A stretch of 34,720 nucleotides of DNA from Clostridia bacterium (GTDB taxonomy: Bacteria > Bacillota > Clostridia > Christensenellales > Borkfalkiaceae): positions 1 to 34,720 of the forward strand of contig JAFQMD010000036.1 of the NCBI GenBank assembly GCA_017396365.1, in the 5' to 3' direction. Numbering within the stretch: the first letter of the stretch is position 1; each line of letters starts with the position of its first letter. The position numbers and the translations under genes were made by a program. The notes under the pieces were generated by a model. It saw nothing but the letters and a program-made list of their open reading frames with translations. It searched no databases and was not told the origin of the DNA. Shown piece by piece: positions 6,887 through 15,689 of this stretch.

Positions 6887-7753
6887 TTATAGATTTAACG
6901 ATTTTAGTTTGCTTTTTATATAGGCTACCGTTTCTTTATCGGGATAAGTTAAGGGTAGTCTAAAATTGCAATTTTCATTAAATAAAATACTTGCTATAGT
7001 TTTAATAGGAATAGGGTTTATTTTTATCATAAGCAATTTAAAAAACTCGTCGATATCAAAATTATGAGTTTCGTAAAAGTTTTCAAAATCACTTATATAT
7101 TCTTTAATTTTTAATGGTATTACGTTTGATGCAACCGATATGACACCCTTAGCGCCGAGAGAGTAGAATTCTTTTATAAGTTCGTCGCAACCTAAGTAAA
7201 CGGGTTTTTTATCGGCAATAAAATTCATAAATTTTTTAACGTGTTTTACGTCGCTATTTGCCTCTTTAAAACCAAAAACGTAGTCAATAGAGCAAAGTTT
7301 TAAAGCCGTCTCTACTTCCAAATTTAGTCCCGTTCTTTTAGGGACGTTATAACAAATAAGTGGAATTTTTGCAGTTTTACATATTTCTTTATAGTGATAA
7401 AACAATCCGTCTTGCTCGCACTTATTATAATAAGGCGTAACCGATAAAACCCCGTCAGCGCCAAGCGATTTTGCTTGGATAGAAAGTTCGCACGCCGTTT
7501 TAGTACAGTTTGAACCTGCGCCGACAATAACTGGGACTTTCCCTTTTACCTTGCTTATAGTAAATTTAATAAGTTCGGTTCTCTCTTTAAGGCTAATAGT
7601 TGGAGATTCGCCCGTCGTACCTAAAACTACGAGAGCGTCTACTTTTGCGCTTAGTTGTCTATATATAAGATTTTCAAAACTTTCATAGTCTATTCCGTTT
7701 TTTGTAAACGGAGTATATAAAGCGGTTGCTACACCTTCAAAAATTGTATTCAT
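6887..7753 (-). CDS. dapA: 4-hydroxy-tetrahydrodipicolinate synthase DapA
   Basis: 288 residues. Condenses pyruvate with aspartate semialdehyde, the first committed step to lysine and meso-diaminopimelate. TIM-barrel aldolase motifs: LGTTGES with the catalytic Thr pair, YNVPKRTG with the catalytic Tyr and substrate Arg, and FGFKEAN carrying the Schiff-base Lys. The start is the ATG at 7753, preceded by AAAGGTG at proper spacing. The GTG at 7759 is part of that Shine-Dalgarno. First gene of a dapA-dapB operon. Confidence 0.95.
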   Translation of the reverse strand: MNTIFEGVATALYTPFTKNGIDYESFENLIYRQLSAKVDALVVLGTTGESPTISLKERTELIKFTISKVKGKVPVIVGAGSNCTKTACELSIQAKSLGADGVLSVTPYYNKCEQDGLFYHYKEICKTAKIPLICYNVPKRTGLNLEVETALKLCSIDYVFGFKEANSDVKHVKKFMNFIADKKPVYLGCDELIKEFYSLGAKGVISVASNVIPLKIKEYISDFENFYETHNFDIDEFFKLLMIKINPIPIKTIASILFNENCNFRLPLTYPDKETVAYIKSKLKSLNL

Positions 7754-7795
7754 AAGCACCTTTAACTGTGAAATATAAATGATTTTTTAATAAAT

Positions 7796-7837
7796 TTGCT
7801 AAAATCATTTGAAATTTATTATAATATAGTATATTAT
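7796..7837 (+). promoter_or_regulatory. one or two overlapping promoters for the 7892 operon
   Basis: Two alternatives overlap: TTGCTA (7796-7801), 18 bases, TATAAT (7820-7825); and TTGAAA (7809-7814), 17 bases, TATTAT (7832-7837). The region is extremely AT-rich, so which is used cannot be told by eye. The dapA promoter must lie on the other strand here, but I see no clear match. Confidence 0.6.
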
Positions 7838-7891
7838 ATATAAAGTATTATTATGCGTGAGCAGTGCTCATTTTACTTTTGCGAGGTGTAT

Positions 7892-9109
7892 ATGGCTAAA
7901 AAAGGCTTTATAGCAAGACTTATAGAAGGTCCTGAAAGATCGGAAACTTACGCTCGTTCGACTCTTCCTACTAACAGATGGGAATTAGGATGGGACGTGT
8001 TTAAGACTAATAAGGGTAAACTTTTCGGTTTAAATCTTTTGTCTTTGCTTTTTATGATTCCGATTATCTTAATATTTTTGATGAGATATATGTCAAAGAC
8101 AGTAAACGGACAAGTTTTACCATTTGCAAACAACTTTGGTATCTCTTGGCCTATATATCCTATGAGCGCAGGACTTGAAGCCCAACACGCTTTTTCTCTT
8201 AATATTGAAATGTTTAAATACATCATTATCGGCGTAGCGGTTGCGTCCGTTGCAATTTCGGGTGGCTTTTACGTAATGAGAAATATGGTTTGGGCTGAAG
8301 GCGTTATGGTAACTTCGGACTTTTTTAGGGGAGTTAAGAAAAACTATTTCGTAGTATTTTTCTCTCTTTTAATCTATACGGTAATTATGATGTTGTCGTT
8401 GCTTTCTGTGAACATGTCTGCAATTATGCTTGGCAACAACCAAGGCGTTGCTTGGCTACTTGTAACGGCGCAAGTCATAAGTTATTTAATTATGGCTATG
8501 GCTACTATAATGGTCATGTTTATGATAACGCTCGGCATTAACTATAAACTCAGTTTCTTTAACCTTATAAGAAACTCGTTTATATTGACTATCGCGCTTA
8601 TTCCAACCAACGTATTCTTTGCGCTTTTTTCTGCGGTTTGGTTTGTGCTTTTGTTTATCGGAGGTCAGTTCTTCTCGATAATCGGGTTTTTCTTGGTAGT
8701 TATTTGGGGACTTTCGCTTTTCATGCTCGTTTGGACAGACTATTCGCACTGGGTGTTTGATAAGTTTATCAATGATAAAGTTCCCGGCGCTAAGAAAAAT
8801 AGGGGTATTTATAAGACTAACGCTCAAGAAGACGACGGCGAAGAACTCGTTATTGAAAAATCTAAACTTAAAGAAAGATATATCAAGCCTATTACCGACT
8901 ACGACGTAGAACTTTACGAACTCCCAACGAGTTTCAGTAGAAAAGACCTTGAAAAACTTGAAGAGACTAAAGAGGCAATGCGTCAAGATAGCGATAGGTA
9001 TTCTGAAGAACATAAGGACGATCACAATAAAAAGCAAGAGACGATTGAAGACCTTATGAAAGAAGACGAAAAGCAAAACGAAAAGAAAGATTCAAAAGGT
9101 AAAAAATAA
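7892..9109 (+). CDS. YesL/DUF624-like membrane protein with long acidic-basic tail
   Basis: 405 residues. A soluble N-terminus leads into WELGWDVFKTNKGKLFGLNL followed by a hydrophobic helix, a pattern like YesL (DUF624) proteins. About six membrane helices reach residue ~290. A highly charged cytoplasmic tail of ~110 residues (Lys/Glu/Asp-rich, probably coiled or disordered) ends the protein, which is unusual for YesL. Start at the ATG 7892 after GAGGTG; the frame is open 39 bases upstream, but that part has no RBS. First gene of a five-gene run. Function unknown. Confidence 0.6.
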   Translation: MAKKGFIARLIEGPERSETYARSTLPTNRWELGWDVFKTNKGKLFGLNLLSLLFMIPIILIFLMRYMSKTVNGQVLPFANNFGISWPIYPMSAGLEAQHAFSLNIEMFKYIIIGVAVASVAISGGFYVMRNMVWAEGVMVTSDFFRGVKKNYFVVFFSLLIYTVIMMLSLLSVNMSAIMLGNNQGVAWLLVTAQVISYLIMAMATIMVMFMITLGINYKLSFFNLIRNSFILTIALIPTNVFFALFSAVWFVLLFIGGQFFSIIGFFLVVIWGLSLFMLVWTDYSHWVFDKFINDKVPGAKKNRGIYKTNAQEDDGEELVIEKSKLKERYIKPITDYDVELYELPTSFSRKDLEKLEETKEAMRQDSDRYSEEHKDDHNKKQETIEDLMKEDEKQNEKKDSKGKK

Positions 9110-9111
9110 TT

Positions 9112-9846
9112 ATGTCGGAAAAAGCATATAACGCGCTTGCGCCTTATTATGAACGACTTATAACTTCCTGCGACTATGAACAATGGTCGCAGTATGTTTT
9201 TACGAAGTTAAAAACTTACGCAAAAGGAAAGGTTGGATGTGATTTGGCGTGCGGTAGCGGATATTTTACGAGATTTTTAAAGAAAAACGGGTATAACGTC
9301 TATGGCGTTGACAATAGCGAAAATATGCTAGTAGAGGCAGTTCGTCTATCAAACCAAGAGCAGATTTTCGTTAATTTTATCCGCCAAGATATCAAAAACT
9401 TTAAGTCGTTTGAAAAACTCGATTTCGTTACGACTATTAACGACGGGTTTAACTACGTCGCTCAAAAGGACCTTTTTAAGTCGTTTAAAAACGTTGCGAC
9501 TTCTTTAAAAAAGGGCGGAGTTTTTATGTTTGACGTTTCGTCGAGTTATAAACTTAAAAACGTTTTGGCTAACAATTTATTTGGCGAGGATACCGACGAC
9601 GTAACTTATTTATGGTTTAACACTTTGCAAGACGGTAGCGTTAAAATGGAATTGACCTTTTTTATAAAGGACGGCGAAAAATATATAAGGAAAGACGAAA
9701 ATCATCTTCAATATATTCATGAAATTAAGGATATTGAAAGCGCGCTTATAGGCGCAGGCTTTGAAATTATTGAAGTTTGCGGACATTTGGGCGAAGAACT
9801 GACTGCTGACAGTCAAAGAATAAATTTTATTGCGGTTAAAAAATAA
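9112..9846 (+). CDS. Class I SAM-dependent methyltransferase
   Basis: 244 residues. Motif I CDLACGSGYFTRFL (~43-56), then YGVDNSENML (~64-73) as the acidic motif II and the TTINDGFNY region as post-motif. This is a typical small-molecule methyltransferase fold of the Methyltransf_25 kind. Substrate unknown. The ATG comes two bases after the previous stop, and the next ATG comes one base after its stop, so it is cotranscribed with the YesL-like gene and hslO. Confidence 0.85.
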   Translation: MSEKAYNALAPYYERLITSCDYEQWSQYVFTKLKTYAKGKVGCDLACGSGYFTRFLKKNGYNVYGVDNSENMLVEAVRLSNQEQIFVNFIRQDIKNFKSFEKLDFVTTINDGFNYVAQKDLFKSFKNVATSLKKGGVFMFDVSSSYKLKNVLANNLFGEDTDDVTYLWFNTLQDGSVKMELTFFIKDGEKYIRKDENHLQYIHEIKDIESALIGAGFEIIEVCGHLGEELTADSQRINFIAVKK

Positions 9847-9847
9847 T

Positions 9848-10717
9848 ATGGGAAAACTTTTTAAAACGTTAATTTTCGACGGGGAAATTTCACTTTCCGT
9901 CATTGATTCTACCGATATAGTAAATCAAGCCATAAAATTTCACAATTTAACGCCTGTTTGCGCTGCGGCGCTCGGTAGAGTTTTAACCGTTACGGCGTTT
10001 ATGGCGTCGGGCTTAAAGCACGAGAGCGAAAAACTTTCAATAACTATTGAAGGTAACGGAAAAGGCGGTACGATAGTTACTGCAGCGGACGGAACTTTAG
10101 GCGTAAGGGGGCTTGTTTCTAATCCTTTTGCCGACCTTCCTTTAAACACAAAAGGTAAACTTGACGTCGGTGGAATAGTTGGAAACGAAGGGTATATCAC
10201 CGTAATTAAAAACCTTGGTCTTAAAGAGCCTTACGTAGGAAGATGCGCCTTAGTTACGGGCGAAATTGCCGAAGATTTTACGGCTTATTACGCGTATAGC
10301 GAACAACAACCAACGGCAATGGCGTTGGGGGTTTTAATTGGTAAAGGCGAAGTTTGTATAGGCGCGGGCGGTATTATAATACAAACGCTCCCTAATTGCT
10401 CAGACGAAAGTATAGAAAAAGCCGAAAAACTCATTTCAAATTTTGGAGATATCAGCGCGCAAATTAAAGATTTGGGCGCAGAAGGTATTATCAAAAAGTA
10501 TTTTAGCGAATACGACTTTACCGAATATAATCCCGTTTATAGATGTGATTGCTCAAAAGATTATATGGACGGAATACTTATAACGCTTGGCGAAAAGGAC
10601 CTTTACGAAATGGTCGAAAAGGATGGCAAAATTGAAATATGCTGTCATTTTTGTGATGAAAAATACGTTTATTACAAAGAAGATATAGACAGACTTCTCG
10701 GTAAAAATAATGGATAA
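9848..10717 (+). CDS. hslO: Redox-regulated chaperone Hsp33
   Basis: 289 residues. Hsp33 is a cytosolic holdase switched on by oxidation of zinc-bound cysteines. The C-terminal zinc switch CDC...CCHFC (CxC, ~30 residues, CxxC) is intact. The N-terminal segments LGRVLTVTAFMASGLK and YYAYSEQQPTAMALGVL are family-typical. Start at ATG 9848; the six residues upstream in frame overlap the methyltransferase. Its stop overlaps the next gene's start (ATGGATAA, 8 bases). Confidence 0.95.
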   Translation: MGKLFKTLIFDGEISLSVIDSTDIVNQAIKFHNLTPVCAAALGRVLTVTAFMASGLKHESEKLSITIEGNGKGGTIVTAADGTLGVRGLVSNPFADLPLNTKGKLDVGGIVGNEGYITVIKNLGLKEPYVGRCALVTGEIAEDFTAYYAYSEQQPTAMALGVLIGKGEVCIGAGGIIIQTLPNCSDESIEKAEKLISNFGDISAQIKDLGAEGIIKKYFSEYDFTEYNPVYRCDCSKDYMDGILITLGEKDLYEMVEKDGKIEICCHFCDEKYVYYKEDIDRLLGKNNG

Positions 10718-12380
10718 AATTATAAAATTTAGAAAATCTTTGGATAAGGTTTTTGATAAGGCAAACGACAAGTGTGACGAGGGAGATTATCTTTTCGCGC
10801 TTTCGTCTTTATTAAACGAGATGGAACAGCGACCTGAAAATGCTGAAATTTGCGCTCACGTTGCAGATATTTACACAGAACTTGGCTTATATGAAAACGC
10901 CGTTATGATGTGGTTTAAGTATCTTTTAAGGGCAAAGAAGGAAGATTACTGGGAAGCCTACAACGGCTTAGGCGCAAATTACTATTTCTTAGAAGAAAAT
11001 TATTTGGCAAGTTATTACTTTAGCGAACAACTTAAGATAACTGAAGAAGTTTGCGGTGTTTACGCCGAAGTTTTAGAAGAGTTTTTAGACTCTTTCGGCG
11101 AAGAAAAAGAGCATAGTTTTAAAATTGTTAAAGATAAAACTGACGAAGAAAAAAGGCAAGAAATTTTAGACAATATTCATCGGCTTTGCGAAAACGACAA
11201 ATGCGACGTCGCTCTTGAATTACTGCAAAAAGTTGAAAAGACGGATGCTTTTTACGGGGAGTTCCTTTTTGAACAAGGGCTTATATATTTAAAAACAGAC
11301 CAAATTGAAAAGGCTTACGAGTATATAATTCGCGCAATAGACGAAAAATATAAAACTTTGCTTTCTATTTCGCTTGCCATTGATTTAAGTCGCGCTCTTA
11401 AGACCGACAAGGAAAACGAGTATTTGCAAATGCTTGAAGAGTATTCTCCAAGTGGCGACGACGAAAAATACAAAAAAATGACCGCGCTTTATGAAAACGA
11501 CTTATATGACTCGGCGCAAAAAATAGCCGAAGAAATGCTAAAAGAAGATAAATTCGACGCAAACACGTCCTACGTCTTGGCTTTTTTACTATTTAATAAA
11601 GGCGATTTAAAAGGCGCGGAAAAACACTTTAAAACGGCGTATTTGCTATCGGGCACTTACACGTCGCTTTATTATCTTCGCTATGTTCAAGGCGTTTTAG
11701 ACGGTAAGGTGGAGTCAAAGCCGTTAAAGATTGATTTTACCGTGCCAACTTGTGAGTCAAACGAAAAAGTTGACCTTGTAAACTCTTTAATAGACGAATT
11801 AAACCCGTCAAACGAGTACCCGTATCAAGAGATGAAAGATTTAATCGAGTGGGGTATTTCTTCTAAAGACGACAGGGCGATTTTCCCAACTTGTTGGTCG
11901 TTTATTTTGTCGGGTAGGGGCGATTTGTTTGAACTTGTAAAGGAAGTTTTAGTAAATCCAACCGTATCAGACGTTGTAAAACAAAGTATAATAACCGTTA
12001 TTTGCGCTGAAACAAAGGTAAAATCGGTAAAAGTTGTTATTGACGGCGTTTTTAAAATTATTGCGTTTAACAGGCCTGATTTTAGCCAAGAAAATAGGGA
12101 GTTGTTTGAAAAAGCCTATGCAAAAGCCGTGGGAAAAGTGTATATTTTCCGCGACGATAACAAGTATTTGCTTTCGGTAGGGGCAAAAGAACTCCAAAGA
12201 GAACTAATTACCGCAGGTAACGTAAATTCAGTTACCGACGTTTCGGCGCTTGCTTGCGCTATGTACGTTTATTCTGGACTAAATATTTTTAAAAACAACA
12301 AATTTTACGATTTTTTCGGTACGGAAAAAAGTAAAGTGGTTGAAATTATAAATCTTACGGAGACTCAAAATGAAAATTGA
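10710..12380 (+). CDS. TPR-repeat protein
   Basis: 556 residues, no signal peptide or membrane helix, so cytosolic. Helical TPR-like pairs are visible at ~22-55, 58-92, 190-222 and 285-320 (for example VLAFLLFNKGDLKGAEKHFKTA with the G/A-x-x-x-A spacing). The second half is helical without clear repeats. TPRs mediate protein contacts. Start overlaps the hslO stop by 8 bases, so translation is probably coupled. No known family recognised. Confidence 0.7.
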   Translation: MDKIIKFRKSLDKVFDKANDKCDEGDYLFALSSLLNEMEQRPENAEICAHVADIYTELGLYENAVMMWFKYLLRAKKEDYWEAYNGLGANYYFLEENYLASYYFSEQLKITEEVCGVYAEVLEEFLDSFGEEKEHSFKIVKDKTDEEKRQEILDNIHRLCENDKCDVALELLQKVEKTDAFYGEFLFEQGLIYLKTDQIEKAYEYIIRAIDEKYKTLLSISLAIDLSRALKTDKENEYLQMLEEYSPSGDDEKYKKMTALYENDLYDSAQKIAEEMLKEDKFDANTSYVLAFLLFNKGDLKGAEKHFKTAYLLSGTYTSLYYLRYVQGVLDGKVESKPLKIDFTVPTCESNEKVDLVNSLIDELNPSNEYPYQEMKDLIEWGISSKDDRAIFPTCWSFILSGRGDLFELVKEVLVNPTVSDVVKQSIITVICAETKVKSVKVVIDGVFKIIAFNRPDFSQENRELFEKAYAKAVGKVYIFRDDNKYLLSVGAKELQRELITAGNVNSVTDVSALACAMYVYSGLNIFKNNKFYDFFGTEKSKVVEIINLTETQNEN

Positions 12381-13146
12381 TATAGACGCTCTTTTTGACA
12401 ATTATTTGCAAGATTTCATTGATAAAAACGCAGACAAATACACTCCAGAGCAAATTGAAAGAATGATTGAAACTATATACGAAGATTTTGGCAAAAAACC
12501 TAATTTGTCGCTTGCAGGGCTTTCGCCTATACAATATTTCAAGCAGAAGAAAACTAAGGAACTTATAAACGAGTTTATCGAGTCGTTTCAAGGTGAGAAC
12601 TCAGTCTGCGAATTTTTGTGTAGGGAATTGCAAGAAAGAAAGGACGCCGAAGACGATTTGATTAGTTTTTCAAACTCTAAAAATGACGAGATGGCAACTT
12701 GCTCGGTAAATATTTTGGGCGAAATGAATTCGCAAAAGGCGTTAAAATCGTTTATAAATAGCATTTTAGATAAAAGGGCGACCGACGGACTTTTAGAGAG
12801 TATGATAGACGCTATGTGTAAAAACGCAGATGCGGTTAAGGAAGATTTGCTACTGAGTTGCGACGTGAATAACCCCGACTGTAAGGTTTTTTTAGAAGTG
12901 TTTGCGTCAATGAGTAGAGATGAAAGAGTGTATCAAATACTTTTTGACGAGTATTTAAATCGCAAGGATAATCGCGCTGAAATATACGGTTTGCTTGCAA
13001 AATACGGCGACGATAAAATTCTCGGGTATTTATACGGAGAAGTTGAAAATACGGCGCTTACTCCTATTGAACTTGAAGAAATTAAACTTGCCATTGAAAA
13101 ACTTGGTGGAGATTTCAACGGTTTAATAGTTAAAAATAGTCATTAA
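12370..13146 (+). CDS. Acidic helical repeat protein (HEAT-like), function unknown
   Basis: 258 residues, cytosolic, almost all alpha-helical. An N-terminal block (YTPEQIERMIETIYEDFG, then LSLAGLSPIQYF) is followed by helical pairs reminiscent of HEAT/armadillo scaffolds (DEMATCSVNILGEMNSQKAL, then further pairs). Overlaps the TPR gene by 11 bases and ends the operon before a strong terminator. Working with the TPR protein is inferred from gene order only. Confidence 0.6.
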   Translation: MKIDIDALFDNYLQDFIDKNADKYTPEQIERMIETIYEDFGKKPNLSLAGLSPIQYFKQKKTKELINEFIESFQGENSVCEFLCRELQERKDAEDDLISFSNSKNDEMATCSVNILGEMNSQKALKSFINSILDKRATDGLLESMIDAMCKNADAVKEDLLLSCDVNNPDCKVFLEVFASMSRDERVYQILFDEYLNRKDNRAEIYGLLAKYGDDKILGYLYGEVENTALTPIELEEIKLAIEKLGGDFNGLIVKNSH

Positions 13147-13152
13147 AAATTT

Positions 13153-13190
13153 AGCCTTATCATAAGTTGAACTATGATAAGGCTTTTTTT
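13153..13190 (+). terminator. terminator of the 7892-13146 operon
   Basis: A 12-bp perfect stem (13153-13164 with 13173-13184) is followed by TTTTTTT. The right arm contains the apparent start codon (13174-13176) of the next gene. Confidence 0.9.
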
Positions 13191-14172
13191 ATGCTCGATA
13201 ATAACGGCGTTCACGATTGTTGGCGGAGTGGTTGGAGCAGGGTTTATAACGGGAAAAGAAATATACGTTTTTTTTGCGTCAGATTTTTCGCTATCTGGAA
13301 TTTATTTGACCTTCGTGTGTTTTACACTTAGTATATATTTAATTATGTTTTTTAAATTCAAAAAGGTCGGGGCGTATTCAATAGGCTTATTTATTATGAT
13401 TTCAAACGTCATAATAGCGGGCTGTATGTTTTCAGCAATCTTAGAATTATACGCAAGAGTTTTTCATCAAATAAAAAACATTAAAATATTAGCGATAATA
13501 ACTGCGATTTTTGTTTTTATTGTGTCGGCTAAAGGAATGGGCGCAATGGAAAAATTCAGTTTGTTTTTAATACCGGTCGTAATAGTTTCAATAGTCGTTC
13601 TATCGCTAAAAACGATAGATGATAAAGTGATTATTTTAACGCCTAAAAGGTTTAACGGAGTATTTAATCCAGTTATTTACGTTGGGTTTAATATTATTTT
13701 ATGTTTTTCAGTAATAAAAAACAGCGGAGAAAAGTTATCTCCGCCGTTTAAATTTATAAGTTCGCTACTGTCAGCGATAATATTATGCCTTTTAATTTTT
13801 CTAATTTCTCTTTCCGTTCATAGCGCGCCAAAAACTCAAAAAATGCCCTTTGCCGAACTGTTTATACATGACGTAAAACTTTCAATAATCGTTGATATTA
13901 TAACGCTTTTTGCAATTTTAACAACATATTCCTCCGCCCTTTACAGTTCGTATGGATTTTGCGATTTTAAATTAAAAATTAAAGGTAAAATTTTAGTTTT
14001 TTTAACTTCGCTTTTTATTTCAAATTTAGGTTTTTCAAAAATAGTAGAAAGCATATATCCTTTAATAGGCTCGTTAGGTTTTGCGCTACTAATTTTTACT
14101 TGTCTTTTATCAAAAATTTTTCAGCCAAAGCAACGAGAGCGTACATTACGCCCGCTAAAATGCAGAGAATAA
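13174..14172 (+). CDS. YkvI-like membrane transporter
   Basis: 332 residues with ~10 membrane helices. The N-terminal VGGVVGAGFITGKEIYVFF matches the first broken helix of YkvI-type proteins, LeuT-fold (APC superfamily) members of unknown substrate. The only in-frame start before this helix is ATG 13174, which lies inside the terminator hairpin of the preceding operon and has no Shine-Dalgarno. Expression must depend on read-through, on an unseen promoter, or on a non-standard start. The last 77 bases overlap the convergent ABC permease gene. Confidence 0.75.
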   Translation: MIRLFLCSIITAFTIVGGVVGAGFITGKEIYVFFASDFSLSGIYLTFVCFTLSIYLIMFFKFKKVGAYSIGLFIMISNVIIAGCMFSAILELYARVFHQIKNIKILAIITAIFVFIVSAKGMGAMEKFSLFLIPVVIVSIVVLSLKTIDDKVIILTPKRFNGVFNPVIYVGFNIILCFSVIKNSGEKLSPPFKFISSLLSAIILCLLIFLISLSVHSAPKTQKMPFAELFIHDVKLSIIVDIITLFAILTTYSSALYSSYGFCDFKLKIKGKILVFLTSLFISNLGFSKIVESIYPLIGSLGFALLIFTCLLSKIFQPKQRERTLRPLKCRE

Positions 14173-14902
14173 CCGTACTTGCCATAACTAAATCGAGTTT
14201 AAAAACTTGACCGCCGTAAACGATTAAATAGCCTATACCTTGCCTTGAAGTTAAATATTCGCCCATTATCGAGCCTATCCAAGCCATACCTACGTTGATT
14301 TTTAAACAAGAAATAAAACTTTTTAATGAAGACGGTATTACGAGTTTAGTTAAAATTTGCAATTTAGTTGCTCCCATCGACTTTAAAAGCATTATTTTGC
14401 CGTCGTCAGTTGATAAAAAAGCGTTTTGCATAGTAATTATCGTAACGATTATGGTTATAATAATAGCCATAAAGATTATTGATTTTATTCCGCTACCAAA
14501 CCATACGATTATAATCGGACCTAAGGCAATTTTAGGTAAACTGTTTAAAACTATTAGATACGGCTCTAATATTTTTCTTAAATTTTCAGACCACCAAAGA
14601 GCAACCGCAATTAAAGTTCCTAAAAAAGTCGCTATAAAAAATCCTGCTAACGTTTCAAATAGAGTAGTTCCAACGTGTAGCCATAAATTGTCGGCGATTA
14701 TAAGATTTTTTATCGTCGTTAAAATTCGCGACGGGCTACTCATTAAAAAACTGTCTATTACGTTAAAGGTTGCTAAAAGTTCCCAAAGCGCTAAAAACGC
14801 AATTAAAATTATAAACCGCATTGAGTTTACAAAGAGCGTAGTATTTCGTTGTTTTTTTAAAAATAAAACGTGTTCTCGTGAAAATTCGCTATGCTTTTTC
14901 AT
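14096..14902 (-). CDS. ABC transporter permease, SsuC/ThiX type
   Basis: 268 residues with six membrane helices and the BPD_transp_1 coupling region (SMGATKLQILTKLVIPSSLKSF, the EAA-like loop). It belongs to the nitrate/sulfonate/taurine/thiamine-precursor (NitT/TauT) group. It overlaps the ATPase gene by 14 bases and has GGAGGG upstream. Third gene of the importer operon. The product sequence near its end is normal, so the overlap with the YkvI gene falls in both coding tails. Confidence 0.88.
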   Translation of the reverse strand: MKKHSEFSREHVLFLKKQRNTTLFVNSMRFIILIAFLALWELLATFNVIDSFLMSSPSRILTTIKNLIIADNLWLHVGTTLFETLAGFFIATFLGTLIAVALWWSENLRKILEPYLIVLNSLPKIALGPIIIVWFGSGIKSIIFMAIIITIIVTIITMQNAFLSTDDGKIMLLKSMGATKLQILTKLVIPSSLKSFISCLKINVGMAWIGSIMGEYLTSRQGIGYLIVYGGQVFKLDLVMASTVILCILAGVMYALVALAEKFLIKDK

Positions 14903-15659
14903 AGTTTAGTTCCCTCCAAAGCCTTTCAAACCAAGATGAAAAATCTTTAGATTCCCGTCTTTTTAGTGGTGAAACGCTTTTATCCGTGTCAATGTAGTGA
15001 ATATTTAAAATTTTCGACGGGCGTTTTGTCAAAACGATTATTCTATCCGCCAAAGCGATTGCCTCGGATATGTCGTGCGTAACCAAAATGGCAGTCTTTT
15101 TTTCGCGTTTTATTATGTCGTAAACGTCGTCGCAAACGGATAGTCGAGTTTGGTAGTCGAGCGCCGAAAACGGTTCGTCGAGCAGTAAAAGTTTAGGCGA
15201 AGACGCTAGCGTTCTTATAAGCGCTGCGCGTTGTCGCATACCGCCCGAGAGTTGATTAGGGTACGATTTTCTAAACTCCCAAAGCCCGTATTTTTTTAAA
15301 AGGTGCTCAACGTTTTTCCTTTTTTCGCCGTCGCGACTAAGCCCTTTAAGTTCAAGCGGTAATAGAGCGTTTTTTTCAATCGTTCGCCAAGGAAATAACT
15401 GGTCTTTTTGTAGCATATAGCCGATTGATTCGGTAGGGCGAGAAATTTGGTTTCCAAAGAGAAAAACTTTGCCACCGCTCGGTTTAATTAGCCCAGCAAT
15501 GATTGATAAAATACTTGTTTTTCCACATCCTGACGGACCTATTATTGCAATAAATTCGCCGTCTAACACGTCGAAAGAAATGCTATTTAGCGCTTGGATT
15601 TCCCCTTGTTTAGTATGGTAAGAGAGAGAAATTTTTTCGATATTTAAAATGGTGTTCAT
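14889..15659 (-). CDS. ABC transporter ATP-binding protein, SsuB/ThiZ type
   Basis: 256 residues. Walker A GPSGCGKTS, Q-loop MLQKDQLFPW, signature LSGGMRQRAALIRTL, Walker B LLLLDEPFSALDY, and H-loop VTHDISEA are all intact. Powers the adjacent permease and binding lipoprotein. The start is the ATG at 15659 with GGAGGAC upstream; the TTG at 15662 just before it is less likely. Confidence 0.92.
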   Translation of the reverse strand: MNTILNIEKISLSYHTKQGEIQALNSISFDVLDGEFIAIIGPSGCGKTSILSIIAGLIKPSGGKVFLFGNQISRPTESIGYMLQKDQLFPWRTIEKNALLPLELKGLSRDGEKRKNVEHLLKKYGLWEFRKSYPNQLSGGMRQRAALIRTLASSPKLLLLDEPFSALDYQTRLSVCDDVYDIIKREKKTAILVTHDISEAIALADRIIVLTKRPSKILNIHYIDTDKSVSPLKRRESKDFSSWFERLWRELNYEKA

Positions 15660-15689
15660 CAAAAAAGTCCTCCGTGGTAAAAGTGTTTT

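Noticed and set aside
8486..9076. 196-residue minus-strand open frame
   Set aside because: Antisense to the charged tail of the YesL-like gene; its Phe-rich composition is the mirror of Lys/Glu codons.
14295..14909. 204-residue plus-strand open frame
   Set aside because: It is fully antisense to the well-supported ABC permease; low-complexity Lys/Ile composition, no RBS and no family resemblance.
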